From JAGQYP01 sp041392305 (lineage in GTDB: Bacteria > Bacteroidota > Bacteroidia > Flavobacteriales_D > Crocinitomicaceae), in assembly GCA_041392305.1 (NCBI GenBank), contig JAWKMJ010000014.1, positions 47,966-111,965 on the forward strand: a DNA stretch of 64,000 nt, in the 5' to 3' direction. The position numbers and the translations under genes were made by a program. Positions 51,580 to 62,109 of this stretch are shown here, piece after piece. Position 1 is the first letter of the stretch. The number at the start of each line of letters is the position of its first letter. The notes below the pieces were generated by a model that saw nothing but the letters and a program-made list of their open reading frames with translations, had not been told where the DNA came from and did no database searches.

Positions 51580-52964
51580 GAAAGAACGAGACCATATTAG
51601 ACAATATTGACTGGAGTTTAATCTTGCTCTATTTTGTGTTGACGATTCTGGGATTGTTCAATATTTATTCCGCCTCCTTTAACGAGGAGTATCCTTCTAT
51701 TTTCTCTTTTTCTCAAGAGTATGGAAAACAAATTATATGGATTGCCATTTCCATGTTTTTAGGTTTTATCGTTTTATTGCTCGAAAAAGACGTATTATGG
51801 AAATATGCATACTGGTTTTATGGTTTCTGTATGTTTTTGCTGGTTGCTGTTTTATTTACTCGAGAGATCAATGGTGCGAGGTCCTGGCTAGGAGTAGGAT
51901 CTATGGGAATACAGCCTTCAGAATTCGCAAAATTGGGAACTGCGATAGCCATTTCAGCATACATTTCCGGAATGAATATCAAATTGCAAAGTCAGCGGTC
52001 GGCATTTTATGCCAATATGATTGTAGTGTTTCCTATGCTTTTGATTCTGCTTCAACCTGATGCCGGAACATTTATAGTTTTTACTTCTTTTTTATGGGTG
52101 TTTTATCGTGAAGGGATATCCTACGATTTCATTTTGGGATCGTTGTTGAGGTTAATCCCCTTTGTAGACCACACAAGAATTAAGGTGGGCTCTAATTTTA
52201 TCCCTTTACTGGTAGTCTCTGGGATATTGGTTGTATCTACCCTTCTATTGAGCCAAAGTAGTATTCAACTTTTTGGTTACGCATTGGACGGTTACTGGGG
52301 ATTAATTGTTTCGATTGGTGTTTTTCTTATTTTAGCACTGATTGTTGTGAGACTAACAGTAATGCTAAGAGAGCGAAAAAAATTGTATTATGTCCTTATA
52401 GTCGCAGCAATTGCCTCCTCCTCACTTGTTTTTGCAGTAAACAGTGTTTTTGGCTATTTAAAATCTCACCAAAAAGAAAGAATCGAACTCTTTTTAGGTT
52501 TGGATGAAGATCCTGATGGAAAAGATTATAACCGGAATCGTGCAATGGCCGCCGTAGGTTCAGGTGGGTTTTTTGGAAAAGGATATCATGAGGCCACTTT
52601 AGCCTCTCCGCAGCAAGGGCATGTACCAATGCAGTCTACAGATTTTATTTTTTGCACACTAGCAGAAGAATGGGGTTTTGTTGGGGGCTTGATTGTACTC
52701 AGCCTTTTTATTGTACTATTATTTAAGATCATTCAAATTGCAGAGAGGCAAAGATCTACATTTACTCGAGTTTTTGCCTATTCTGTTGCAGTGATTATTT
52801 TTTACCATTTGGCTATCAACATAGGAATGACAATAGGTTTAGCTCCAGTAATTGGAATTCCTCTTCCTTTTTTCTCGTATGGAGGCTCCAGCTTGATGTC
52901 TTTTACTATGATGCTGTTTGTTTTAGCTAAATTAGACTCAGAAAGAAAAAATGTATTTCGTTAA
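51576..52964 (+). CDS. rodA: Peptidoglycan glycosyltransferase RodA (SEDS family)
   Basis: The product has 462 residues with about ten membrane helices, somewhat long for the family (usually 370-420). The family marks are GARSWLGVGSMGIQPSEFAKLG, LQPDAGTFIVF, then ESTDFIFC-like MQSTDFIFCTLAEEWGFVGG and the final GIPLPFFSYGGSSLM. The extra length is mostly in the middle loops (residues 190-270). It polymerises lipid II with PBP2 as partner. The start is TTG 51576, which overlaps the mrdA stop. Confidence 0.95.
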   Translation: MRKNETILDNIDWSLILLYFVLTILGLFNIYSASFNEEYPSIFSFSQEYGKQIIWIAISMFLGFIVLLLEKDVLWKYAYWFYGFCMFLLVAVLFTREINGARSWLGVGSMGIQPSEFAKLGTAIAISAYISGMNIKLQSQRSAFYANMIVVFPMLLILLQPDAGTFIVFTSFLWVFYREGISYDFILGSLLRLIPFVDHTRIKVGSNFIPLLVVSGILVVSTLLLSQSSIQLFGYALDGYWGLIVSIGVFLILALIVVRLTVMLRERKKLYYVLIVAAIASSSLVFAVNSVFGYLKSHQKERIELFLGLDEDPDGKDYNRNRAMAAVGSGGFFGKGYHEATLASPQQGHVPMQSTDFIFCTLAEEWGFVGGLIVLSLFIVLLFKIIQIAERQRSTFTRVFAYSVAVIIFYHLAINIGMTIGLAPVIGIPLPFFSYGGSSLMSFTMMLFVLAKLDSERKNVFR

Positions 52965-53839
52965 TGTTTAAAAACATCAAATTACTCTCACCCACTATGC
53001 AGCTCCTTTTTCTGTTCGGAGTTATCGTGTTTGGGTTTTTTCAATACATGTTTCTACAAGGAATTATTGTAATCTCCTGGATTCCGGGTATAGAAGAAAT
53101 GAGTGATGAAGAAGTGATGAACAGAGTTATGGGATCCAATTCTGGTATTGCTCAGACTTTGTTAATCTTGCAACAAGTTTGTTTCTTTTTGTTTCCAGCC
53201 TTATTTATGAACTATTTGTTAAGGGAAAATGGAAAAGGTATTTTTTATTGGGACAAAAGATTACAGCCTTTTATTGTTCCTTTGACTTTAATGCTTGTAG
53301 CAGTTTTTTCCATTCCTTTTTTATATTTCGTCAATATACAGGTAATAGAATTATTTCCAAATTCTGAGTATTTCGTTTCCATGGATGAAGAAAGGACAAA
53401 AGTGATTGAGCAAGCCACATCTAATGACTCTTCATTCCTTTTTCTTTTAAACATTATTGGCATAGCGATTCTTCCTGCAATTGGTGAGGAAATGATATTC
53501 CGAGGCTTTCTAATTCGAAATTTCTATCAGAATTCTAACAATATTTATTTTGCTGTAATTGGTTCTTCTGTTCTGTTTGCTTTAATCCATTTTCAACCTT
53601 TGAAGATACTGCCGATGTTAGCTCTGGGTCTGTTGCTTGGTTTGATTTATGTCTATACGAGAAATTTGTGGGTGTCTATTGCCGGACATTTTTTAAATAA
53701 TATTCTGAGCCTAATTTCGACGAAGTATCCGATTCTTAATTTATCCGAAAACATTTATATCTCTAGTGCTGCGTCACTTTTGTTGATTCTAGGAATTGTA
53801 TACTATTTAAAGGGTATTCGAAAAATTCAAATGGAATAA
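52964..53839 (+). CDS. CPBP family intramembrane metalloprotease
   Basis: The product has 291 residues with about seven membrane helices. The catalytic motifs of the CPBP (Abi/CAAX protease-like) family are EEMIFRGFLIRNF, LIHFQPLKILPML and the late IAGHFLNNILSLI with metal-binding His and Asn. In other species such proteins process prenylated or membrane-bound peptides. It overlaps rodA by one base (TAATG), so it is part of the rod-shape operon; a direct role in wall growth is not shown by sequence. Confidence 0.9.
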   Translation: MFKNIKLLSPTMQLLFLFGVIVFGFFQYMFLQGIIVISWIPGIEEMSDEEVMNRVMGSNSGIAQTLLILQQVCFFLFPALFMNYLLRENGKGIFYWDKRLQPFIVPLTLMLVAVFSIPFLYFVNIQVIELFPNSEYFVSMDEERTKVIEQATSNDSSFLFLLNIIGIAILPAIGEEMIFRGFLIRNFYQNSNNIYFAVIGSSVLFALIHFQPLKILPMLALGLLLGLIYVYTRNLWVSIAGHFLNNILSLISTKYPILNLSENIYISSAASLLLILGIVYYLKGIRKIQME

Positions 53840-53840
53840 A

Positions 53841-53870
53841 AAAAACCCCAGGGCTCGGCAGGGGTCTTTT
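53841..53870. terminator. Bidirectional terminator at 53.85 kb
   Basis: Arms ACCCC / GGGGT with a GC-rich 11-base loop are flanked by an A-run (left) and TCTTTT (right). It ends the rod-shape operon and, on the minus strand, the 1921-residue gene. Confidence 0.75.
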
Positions 53871-53911
53871 ATCAAATATTCTTACTTTTTAATGCATTGT
53901 CAGATGCTTTT

Positions 53912-56900
53912 CTAGTTTCTCTGCACGATCATTTTTTTAGTCATTTTTTGTCCACTAGGACTCACAACTGAGACAAAATACAATCCATTCTTATAGTTTG
54001 TATTAGACATTTGCACTTTTTCCTGAAATTTCTCAATTGTGATGTTTTCAATCAGTCTGCCGGAGGCATCATGAATAAAAATTTCGCCATTTTCTTGAAA
54101 AGAATTATTTAATAATAAGGTAGTTCCACCTATTGTTGGATTAGGATAAATTAAGAAATCCATTGCGGCATTGTCTTCATGTACACCAGTAAGACCAAGT
54201 ATAGTTGAAACCTTACCTGAAATGGCTTGATAAACTTCTTTAGAGTCTTTGTCCTGAATCCATACAACTACATCTAAATTATTCAAATTAAATGCATTTG
54301 TGACCGTAGTGCTTTCAAACAAAGATCCAGAAACACCTGGAGTCCATGTATTAGCAAATGAAGTTCCAGAAGCACCAGGTAAGAAATTGAGCAGCGTATT
54401 TCTATGAATACCAGGAATTGATTGGCTCGATAAATCCACCGAATCTTCTATTACTGCAATGCGAACTACGATTTCCTTATTTCCTAAGTTTTCTTTCGCC
54501 CAGAAATCAACTTGAACATCCAAATTGGCGCCCGTTTGAGTCATGTTTAAGTCAATTCCGAATTGAGGATCTACCAAAGTACGAGATTCTAGTTTCTCAA
54601 GATTATTGTACCACGCACTTACATCACCCCTAAAGGAAATACCGTCGTTGATTACATAAGGAATGGAATCTAGGCCATAATAATTCTGTCTTGCTGCAGG
54701 GCCAGAAGGATAGTTGAGATTGAGCAGTTCGCTAGTAGATTGTCTAGTATGGTATTGCACATTTACCAAATCTAGAGAATAGTCGTTTAAAATTGGATCA
54801 TCAATTTTGTTGTTAAAGAAAGGAGTAAGGGTGTTGCTTAATCCATCATTATAATTGGTAAAATGTTCAACCAATACGGTTCTTTCTCTTTCTCCAATCC
54901 AGATATCATCTATCGCAAATCCGTCTAAAGTTTGTGCGATATCAGATCCAAAAATAATTTTGAATCTGACCATCGTGTCCCCAACAAGAGTATCTAATTG
55001 ATAACGCGCATCAACCCAACCTCCTGTTGAACCGAACCACCCTTCCGGGGAAGTGGTATTGTTTGGATCAGATTCAATCAGACCCGTAACGAAATCATCA
55101 TACCAATTAATCCCTTTACCTACCGTTCCTAGAGGAAAATAATCGGCCCCTTGATCTCCATATTCCATTTTCATCCCATCTCCTTGATTAGTTTCGCCCC
55201 AAATTTTCACTTTAATCATTGGCCGTTTCAATTGAGAAAAGTCGAAGCAAGGACTGATAATGAAGGAGAATTCACTATTGTTGTGGTTGTCATTTAATCC
55301 GGTCATTAAAACATTGTTTCCTGAATAGGCTGAATTGATTGCTGTACCTGAAGGAGCGCCCCATTCCCAACTGTTGTTCACTCCAACTAAAGTATCGGGT
55401 ACCCATCCATAATTTCCACTTTCAAAATCTGCAAAATAAGGATAGGTTTGCACGTACTCACGAATCCAAATAGATTTCATTGCAGTATCAATACATCCGT
55501 AATCAGTTTCCCCAATTACTGTTACCAGATAAGAGCCATTTTGAGTATAATTAAATAATGGTTCAAACTGATTTGATGTAGTATTTCCAGGGTCACCGAA
55601 ACTCCAGCTCCAGGTAGTTACACTATCTATTGGAGGAGTATTATTTACAAATTGGGTATTCGAAACTCCACCAATCAAACATTCATTAGTCCAATCGAAA
55701 TCAACCCTGGGTTTTTCACCAAACCATTCGATCAATTGATAGGAATCTGAGCATCCTGCAGTTGAGGTGACTTCAAAAGTAATTACTTTCTGGCCACCAT
55801 ACTGAAAAAGAACTGAAGTATCTTGAGAAGATGAGGCAAACCCATCGGAAAAAGTCCAAGAGTAATCAGCAATAGTCGCACCATTGGTAATGGAAGTATC
55901 AATAAAATCAATTGTATCTGTTATACAATTTGAGTTAAAGGAAAAGCCAACATTTGGTGTAGGATAAACGAGCATGGAATCTTCAGCATAAGCCTTGCAT
56001 CCGTTGTTATCAATATAATAATATTGAACAGTAATAATTCCATTGGGATAATTTCCGGCTACAACCTCATAGAATCCAGTAGGGTCGTAAGTTTCATAAA
56101 CACCATTAAAAAATAAGGAATCATCTGGCCCAGGAAGAGGAATAGCATTTACATTGGCAGTATCATTGGAACAAAACTCATATCCATCAATATTTACACC
56201 TGCAACGGGTAAATCGTTCACATACAAATAGTCTGTAGTTGAATTGGTACAACCATTTACATCCGTGAATTCATAAATATATAGATAGTTTGAATCGGGT
56301 TGTGCAAAATTCGAGTTGAACCACGCCTCACCCGCAACAGTTGTGTCGGTTATACCATCATTTAAATAAAAATGTCCCACTCCTGAATTACCATCCCCAA
56401 GACCTTGCAGTAAAAGGGAATCTCCATAGCAGATATCATTATTGGTATTAATAATTGAAACAACGGGTTGATCATGAACGGTAAACAGCCATGTGGAATC
56501 TACGGTACAACCATTTGCATCTACAAAAGTAAAAGTGATAGGTTCGTTAATGACTGGACCTGTACTGGTGTTTAGTATCGCGAATCCATCATTTGCTATT
56601 CCATTATTTACATTATTACCAGAGAAATTTCCAACTTGAAGTCCCCCTGCAAATCCAAAAATAGTATCGGTTAATCCCAGGCAAAGCTCATTAGTTAAAG
56701 GAATTGCTCCGGGAGTTGAATTTTGAGATAATTCAAGGTTTGGCACACTACTAACTTCAATAGCGCCATTAATACTCATTTGGCATTGTTCTAATGGAGA
56801 TTTATACAGATAATTTATGGTATACGGCACATCTTGAGCACCATCAAAAACGCCAGGGTTGAATGTTACGGTTGTCTGATTCGTATTGGTTAAACCACTA

Positions 56901-59677
56901 TTTGAAAATGGCGGAGCACCAGTCATTGTCCATTCTGATATTCCACCTATTGGATCTTGATTTTCTACTACAATATTTACCGGCCCTATATTTGAACAAT
57001 ATGGTGGTGCTAAATTCGCAAAATTACCTGGAGTATTAAGGTGTTCTACATAAAAGTATCTATCTACGTAATAGTTCTGAATTGCATAGGTGGGGTAGAA
57101 ATAAGGCAAACATATTGTCCCAATAAATGGAAGAGAAAAACATTGTTGATCCAAGTAAATCCCATTCTGAATCTTGTTCTGATATTTGTATCGAAGCTTA
57201 AAGGTGTCAAGAAACTGTCCAGGAGTTATTGGAAGTGCTGCAAGGATAATCGTATCGTAATCATTTACAGTACAACAAGCCAGTACTCCTCCTTCGGTTA
57301 AAGTGGTTGCACTAATATTATTGTTTTGTGAATCAAACAGTCTAAATCCCGAAACGTATGTTAAAGCCGACCCTGGATAGTTCGGAGTTCCAGGTGACCA
57401 TGGTTGAGGAACACTACCATTGGGATCAGTAGCGCTGATAGGAATGAGTCCCTCTGTATTGCAAAATAAAGCATCGCCTAAACCGGAAATTGCGCCAGCG
57501 GAGACAATATTAATTGAATCTGTGTCAGTGGAAACACAGCCTGTTGTATCTGTATAGGTATATCGATAAGATTTATTTCCTCCTAACCCTGCGACACTAA
57601 GGTAGAGTGAATCTCCACTTGCTCCAGGGCCTTGAAAAAATCCTGTTCCACCGATAGGAAAAGGCGACACTTTTCCCGGTAAATAAACATTGTCTTCCCC
57701 TATAATGTATTCTGTTTGAAAGAATTCAAGATCAAAGAAAACGGTATCATAAATGTAGAATTGAAAAACTGGAGAAGTAAATGTACAGCCATTATTATCT
57801 ACGTAAGTATAGGAAACCAAATTAGTGTCAATATTCGTTGATGTGTCTTGTAAAATAGTATCCGTTGGAGAATAAGACAAGAAGGTGGTTATGGTATCAT
57901 GTCCATTAAGGCTAAAATAACTTGTTCCTGAAGATGGAGATCCACTCATCACTACATAATCATCATTTTGGCAATAGGTAGTGTCTAATCCCGTAACCAC
58001 TGGAAAAACCTGTTCCACAAAATTAATGGTTACCGCATTAGAGTAAGAAGTGTCAGGAACAGCATCAATTGCCATTCTTCGAATAAACACATCTTGAGTG
58101 GGGGTATAGACCCCATAGTCCGAGGTAGTTGGCACACCAAATGTGTTCCAATTAGATAGATCCGTTGACCATTGCCATTTATAGCCGATTCCTCCAGAAC
58201 CTCCGGAAGCTAAGGTCCGATTTTGAATTGCAGAAGTAGAGTTCCCAAAACAAATCAGCTCATAAAAATTATTTCCAGCTGCAAATTCAATGACACCGCC
58301 ATCGAAAAGTGCTGGTTCAAATAATACTTCTGTGGCTTGAGCAGTACACCCATTACTATCAGTTACTGTAACGGTGAAAGTTCCCCCTCCCAGTCCAGTT
58401 GCATTTTGGGAAGTTTGAATAGGATTAGAGTTCCATAAATAGGTATAAGGTGTGGAACCTCCAGATGGCGTGGAATTTACAAAACCATCATTGGTCCCTG
58501 CACCGGAGGGATCGGTTCCAGTTGCCACAACGGATAAAACTGTAGGTTGAGTAAGACTTTGAACACCATTCACTAAACAACCATTTCCATCTTGAATCAC
58601 ATAATTTATTGTCCCGGCACAAAGGGAATCCAGCACACTTGAAGATTGAAAAGAAACCCCATTATCACCGCTATATTGGTAGGGTGGCGTTCCTCCAGTT
58701 GCAGTAAATGCAATTGCGCCGTCACATTTATTATTACAAGAGATAGTGTCCAGAATAAAATGGGTTTCAGACAAGAGGGTTGGCATTGCAATCGAATAGT
58801 TTTTGGTTTGTCTACAGGTTGTATCGGTAGCATCTGAAATGGTAAGTGTATACGTTCCTTGAGCCAATCCTGAAATTGAACTATTGGTAACGTTCTCTTC
58901 ATCAAAACCTGTACTCCAGGCAAAATCATAGTTTCCTCCTGCAGAACCAGATAAAGTTACTGCTATTGAACCATTTGATAATCCAAAGCATGAAATGTTA
59001 TTTACCGTTTCAATATCATAAGAAAATGGAACAGAAACATCTGCCAAAGTGATAGATGCCACAGCATCTCTACAACCATAAAGATCTTGAACCAATAATT
59101 GATTATTTAAACCTGTGGGTTGACCGGTAATTGTATTGTTGGATTGCCATGTTGCCCCACTATCAGCAGAAAACTGGTAGGGGGAAGTCCCACCTAAGGG
59201 AGTGAATACAAAAGAGCCGTTATCCACGGGATCACACGTTACATCGTTACCGATTGCAGTACTTCCATTAAACTCTCCACTGAAGTTCAAAGTAAAGCCA
59301 GAGAAATTGGAAGCGGCATTAGTTTTTACAATTAAAACAATGGTATCATTTGGAATCACCAAATCCACAGGGATAGCCGTTCCAACATACTTACCAACTA
59401 GGGTCAAACCAGGAGCTGTTCCATGAAAAATAATTAAGGAGTCATTATTTGAAGCTCCCATATTGAATGACCCGAAATTGATTCCTACATTAATGACATA
59501 AGAAGGAAAGGCCAAAGTCATCGTATCATTCAAACTATTTGAATAGTTTCCAGATGGGCCCCCATCATCAAAAATGACTTCATCGCACCCTACGGAGAAC
59601 GTTCCTTGTGAATGATTCAACTGCGAAATAGCAGAAGAAAAAGTCAATAGTAAAATAGCGAATAGTAGCGTTCTCAT
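53912..59677 (-). CDS. Giant T9SS surface protein with SprB-like, PKD, jelly-roll and Omp28-like domains
   Basis: The product has 1921 residues. In order: signal peptide (ending SSAISQ); a CUB-like domain (about 30-135); three SprB-type Gly/Cys beta repeats (about 143-455, for example TPLGGTSPYQFSADSG); more Ig/PKD-like repeats; a clear PKD (about 1330-1410, WSWSFGDPGNTTSNQ); a MAM-like jelly roll (about 1415-1590); an Omp28-like region (about 1595-1825, RTVLVEHFTN); and a T9SS type A sorting domain at the end (IYPNPTIGG, YKNGLYFVSV). It is an exported, probably surface-attached adhesin or matrix protein. It is the last gene of the 54-64 kb group. Confidence 0.85.
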   Translation of the reverse strand: MRTLLFAILLLTFSSAISQLNHSQGTFSVGCDEVIFDDGGPSGNYSNSLNDTMTLAFPSYVINVGINFGSFNMGASNNDSLIIFHGTAPGLTLVGKYVGTAIPVDLVIPNDTIVLIVKTNAASNFSGFTLNFSGEFNGSTAIGNDVTCDPVDNGSFVFTPLGGTSPYQFSADSGATWQSNNTITGQPTGLNNQLLVQDLYGCRDAVASITLADVSVPFSYDIETVNNISCFGLSNGSIAVTLSGSAGGNYDFAWSTGFDEENVTNSSISGLAQGTYTLTISDATDTTCRQTKNYSIAMPTLLSETHFILDTISCNNKCDGAIAFTATGGTPPYQYSGDNGVSFQSSSVLDSLCAGTINYVIQDGNGCLVNGVQSLTQPTVLSVVATGTDPSGAGTNDGFVNSTPSGGSTPYTYLWNSNPIQTSQNATGLGGGTFTVTVTDSNGCTAQATEVLFEPALFDGGVIEFAAGNNFYELICFGNSTSAIQNRTLASGGSGGIGYKWQWSTDLSNWNTFGVPTTSDYGVYTPTQDVFIRRMAIDAVPDTSYSNAVTINFVEQVFPVVTGLDTTYCQNDDYVVMSGSPSSGTSYFSLNGHDTITTFLSYSPTDTILQDTSTNIDTNLVSYTYVDNNGCTFTSPVFQFYIYDTVFFDLEFFQTEYIIGEDNVYLPGKVSPFPIGGTGFFQGPGASGDSLYLSVAGLGGNKSYRYTYTDTTGCVSTDTDSINIVSAGAISGLGDALFCNTEGLIPISATDPNGSVPQPWSPGTPNYPGSALTYVSGFRLFDSQNNNISATTLTEGGVLACCTVNDYDTIILAALPITPGQFLDTFKLRYKYQNKIQNGIYLDQQCFSLPFIGTICLPYFYPTYAIQNYYVDRYFYVEHLNTPGNFANLAPPYCSNIGPVNIVVENQDPIGGISEWTMTGAPPFSNSGLTNTNQTTVTFNPGVFDGAQDVPYTINYLYKSPLEQCQMSINGAIEVSSVPNLELSQNSTPGAIPLTNELCLGLTDTIFGFAGGLQVGNFSGNNVNNGIANDGFAILNTSTGPVINEPITFTFVDANGCTVDSTWLFTVHDQPVVSIINTNNDICYGDSLLLQGLGDGNSGVGHFYLNDGITDTTVAGEAWFNSNFAQPDSNYLYIYEFTDVNGCTNSTTDYLYVNDLPVAGVNIDGYEFCSNDTANVNAIPLPGPDDSLFFNGVYETYDPTGFYEVVAGNYPNGIITVQYYYIDNNGCKAYAEDSMLVYPTPNVGFSFNSNCITDTIDFIDTSITNGATIADYSWTFSDGFASSSQDTSVLFQYGGQKVITFEVTSTAGCSDSYQLIEWFGEKPRVDFDWTNECLIGGVSNTQFVNNTPPIDSVTTWSWSFGDPGNTTSNQFEPLFNYTQNGSYLVTVIGETDYGCIDTAMKSIWIREYVQTYPYFADFESGNYGWVPDTLVGVNNSWEWGAPSGTAINSAYSGNNVLMTGLNDNHNNSEFSFIISPCFDFSQLKRPMIKVKIWGETNQGDGMKMEYGDQGADYFPLGTVGKGINWYDDFVTGLIESDPNNTTSPEGWFGSTGGWVDARYQLDTLVGDTMVRFKIIFGSDIAQTLDGFAIDDIWIGERERTVLVEHFTNYNDGLSNTLTPFFNNKIDDPILNDYSLDLVNVQYHTRQSTSELLNLNYPSGPAARQNYYGLDSIPYVINDGISFRGDVSAWYNNLEKLESRTLVDPQFGIDLNMTQTGANLDVQVDFWAKENLGNKEIVVRIAVIEDSVDLSSQSIPGIHRNTLLNFLPGASGTSFANTWTPGVSGSLFESTTVTNAFNLNNLDVVVWIQDKDSKEVYQAISGKVSTILGLTGVHEDNAAMDFLIYPNPTIGGTTLLLNNSFQENGEIFIHDASGRLIENITIEKFQEKVQMSNTNYKNGLYFVSVVSPSGQKMTKKMIVQRN

Positions 59678-59741
59678 TTTTAGTTATTTAGTCCACCAGT
59701 AACTAGACGGAAAAATTTCTACAAAGTTGGTATAAAATGAT

Positions 59742-60944
59742 TTATAATTCAACATTTTCATTCAGTTTGATCATCGCTGCATTGGAAACTAACTGATAAA
59801 GTGAGGAGCCAACAATCACGAACCCTCCATTTGTTGAAGGAATCAATCGATTTCCAGTAGCGTTACCTTCATAACCTAATTCAAAGTGATTTTCAAGGCT
59901 AAGGGGTTGAGATTGAATTTTATAGACAGCAATTTTGTTGAAATTGTCAACGTTATTCAATCCGGTTGCACAAATTGTTCCGTTCGACTGAATACGAAGA
60001 TCGGCGATTTCTTCCAAACCAGTTGTTTGAATTAAAAGACTATCTAGTTTATTTCGAATATCGTTGGCATCGATATTGAGTACGTAGCCTTCTTTTATTC
60101 CCCCCAAAGTAGTTAGATAACCTCCTCCAATCAATAAATTGCCATTTAGATCGTAGCAGATTGAATTCCCAGTTTGATCTTGAGGGTCGCCCCAGCAGTG
60201 TGCATCATTCTCGCCCAATTGATTACTGAGTTGAACAATGTATACTAATTTTCCTGCGTGATAACTTTCATAGGCTCCGGTAAAGCTCTGAGAAGTACCA
60301 ACAGCAAAATACTGGTTGCCACCAAATGAGATAATATCGTTCCCTATATCATTATTACTTCCACCGAATTGATTGGTAATTAAGCTATCTCCGTTCTCAT
60401 CAATTTTGCATACCATCATATCATTATATCCAGTTGGGTTCCCATTTCCTCCACTGAATCGAGTGGTTATTCCTACGATCACATAACCCCCGTCATTGGC
60501 TCGGATAATCTTTTTACCTATTTGATTGTCTGTGCCTCCAAATGAATTGTACCAAAGAATAATTCCTTCAGGACTATATTTTGCTACGAAGAGATCAATT
60601 TGTCCTGTGTTATCTTCAAGTTCTCCACACACCACATAGGTGTTGTCGTTTCCAAGTGTTACCCCATGCAGTTCTACGCGATCTGCACCTGGAGTGAAAG
60701 TCTCCCATTGTGTATTTCCAAACTCGTTAGTTTTAACTATATATCCTTTGCGATTGGTTGTATCCTGTTTGGAATAACCTACGAAAACATAATTCCCATT
60801 ATCTTCAATTACATCTTCTGCAGAATTTTCAAATTGGGAACCGAAAAATTTCACAAAGGAATTTCTTTGCATATTCTCATAAGTTTCTTTGGTACAAGAA
60901 AAAATGATTGCGAATAAAAACAATATGGAAACTATTCTATTCAT
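59742..60944 (-). CDS. Beta-propeller lipoprotein
   Basis: The product has 400 residues with lipobox IFSC. At least five blades repeat the pattern G-G-x-x-x-D/N-x-G, I/V-x-T/D, D-G-G-Y-V-I-V-G (for example ANDGGYVIVGITTRFSGG, STNGGFVIVGSSLYQL), as in SBBP/Kelch-like propellers that read W-x-x-x-x-G-G-x-x-x-D. It is likely on the outer membrane. It starts inside the end of the barrel gene (8-base overlap) and lies just upstream of the giant T9SS gene, so the three are probably co-expressed. Function unknown. Confidence 0.8.
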   Translation of the reverse strand: MNRIVSILFLFAIIFSCTKETYENMQRNSFVKFFGSQFENSAEDVIEDNGNYVFVGYSKQDTTNRKGYIVKTNEFGNTQWETFTPGADRVELHGVTLGNDNTYVVCGELEDNTGQIDLFVAKYSPEGIILWYNSFGGTDNQIGKKIIRANDGGYVIVGITTRFSGGNGNPTGYNDMMVCKIDENGDSLITNQFGGSNNDIGNDIISFGGNQYFAVGTSQSFTGAYESYHAGKLVYIVQLSNQLGENDAHCWGDPQDQTGNSICYDLNGNLLIGGGYLTTLGGIKEGYVLNIDANDIRNKLDSLLIQTTGLEEIADLRIQSNGTICATGLNNVDNFNKIAVYKIQSQPLSLENHFELGYEGNATGNRLIPSTNGGFVIVGSSLYQLVSNAAMIKLNENVEL

Positions 60945-62109
60945 TTACAGTTGAATTCATTTTTTTGATTTTTTTCTTTTCTTCCCTAGCACCTTTTTTA
61001 TCTTTCTTTTTCAAACCAATTTTCTTAGGGATATAGAAGTTGTAGTTGTAGCCTATTTTGAAATAGAAATTATTCAAACGAAAGTCGTTGGAAACGTAAA
61101 AATATTTAAATAGAAGCTCGTTAGTGGCTTCATTGGATAAATTGTAGCGCTCATCGGGATTGGAAATATTCATTAAATTGTAATCATATCCTACTTCAAA
61201 AAATACATTTCCCTTGGGTATTTTGAATTTCATTCCTATCATTGCTGTTGCCCAAGAATTCCATCGATTTCGAAGATGTTTGATGTCTAATACTGAACCT
61301 TTAATCGTCGATTGAGATTCTCCAATAATAAATTTTTCAGCGTTGATATTCGAAGCTAATAATAAACCTCCTCTAATTCCTATACCTAAGTAGGGAACAA
61401 CTTTAGAATACACATTCTTTCTAAACATATATTTGTAACCTATACTGAGGTTGAGAGAATTGACGGTTTCCGTGTATTTGTAGTAGGAGTGCGGATCTTG
61501 GTCTATTGGATAATTGTAATTAAACAATCTGGTTTCTTCTTCGAATTTATAATTTACGTAACCTAGATCCATAAATACTTCTCCATCTCGATGAGGATGA
61601 TAGGATGCAAAAACCTCGGCTGAAAACCCCATTCGAACGTTATATTTGGAAGGTAGAGAAGAGGATTCAATATTATGTGCCCCAAATTCGTTAATGACAA
61701 CTAATTGACCTAAACCTAAACCAAGTTTTACTCCAACGCCAAAAACTGGATAATTTCTATATGCAGCATGTAGATCTATAAATTCCCTTCTGTCCGTTTG
61801 CTCGGATGTTCGAAATTCTGGGTTGAACTTTAAAAATTTCACCATATATATGTCTGCACTATCGTTCAATCCTTGAAAAATGTAGGAATCAATCAATAAT
61901 TTAAACGCCTTCGTTTTATTTTCTTTGCTATAATTATTCTGATCCAAACATTCTTTTACCAGTCCGGGAATGGCTTCTATATTCCCTCCTTTGTAGGACT
62001 TATCTGCGTTATTTAGGTTAAGTAAACATGGATCAGTTTCGGCTTCAATAATCTGACCCATCAATGGAAATGCTGTGATAATGGCTAATATGTAAAGAAG
62101 TTTTTTCAC
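60937..62109 (-). CDS. Outer-membrane beta-barrel protein with helical N-terminal domain
   Basis: The product has 390 residues with a signal peptide (LLYILAIITAFPLMGQ). Residues 25-110 are helical (TPR-like: AIPGLVKECLDQNNYSKENKTKAFKLLIDSY), then VFGVGVKLGLGLGQ starts a barrel of alternating aromatic strands ending YFKIGYNYNFYIPK. The last 20 residues are very basic. The start is GTG 62109, which shares its G with the stop of the WD40 gene (TAGTG). Its architecture (periplasmic helical domain before a barrel) suggests it meets a periplasmic partner, perhaps the WD40 protein encoded upstream. Confidence 0.78.
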   Translation of the reverse strand: MKKLLYILAIITAFPLMGQIIEAETDPCLLNLNNADKSYKGGNIEAIPGLVKECLDQNNYSKENKTKAFKLLIDSYIFQGLNDSADIYMVKFLKFNPEFRTSEQTDRREFIDLHAAYRNYPVFGVGVKLGLGLGQLVVINEFGAHNIESSSLPSKYNVRMGFSAEVFASYHPHRDGEVFMDLGYVNYKFEEETRLFNYNYPIDQDPHSYYKYTETVNSLNLSIGYKYMFRKNVYSKVVPYLGIGIRGGLLLASNINAEKFIIGESQSTIKGSVLDIKHLRNRWNSWATAMIGMKFKIPKGNVFFEVGYDYNLMNISNPDERYNLSNEATNELLFKYFYVSNDFRLNNFYFKIGYNYNFYIPKKIGLKKKDKKGAREEKKKIKKMNSTVNE

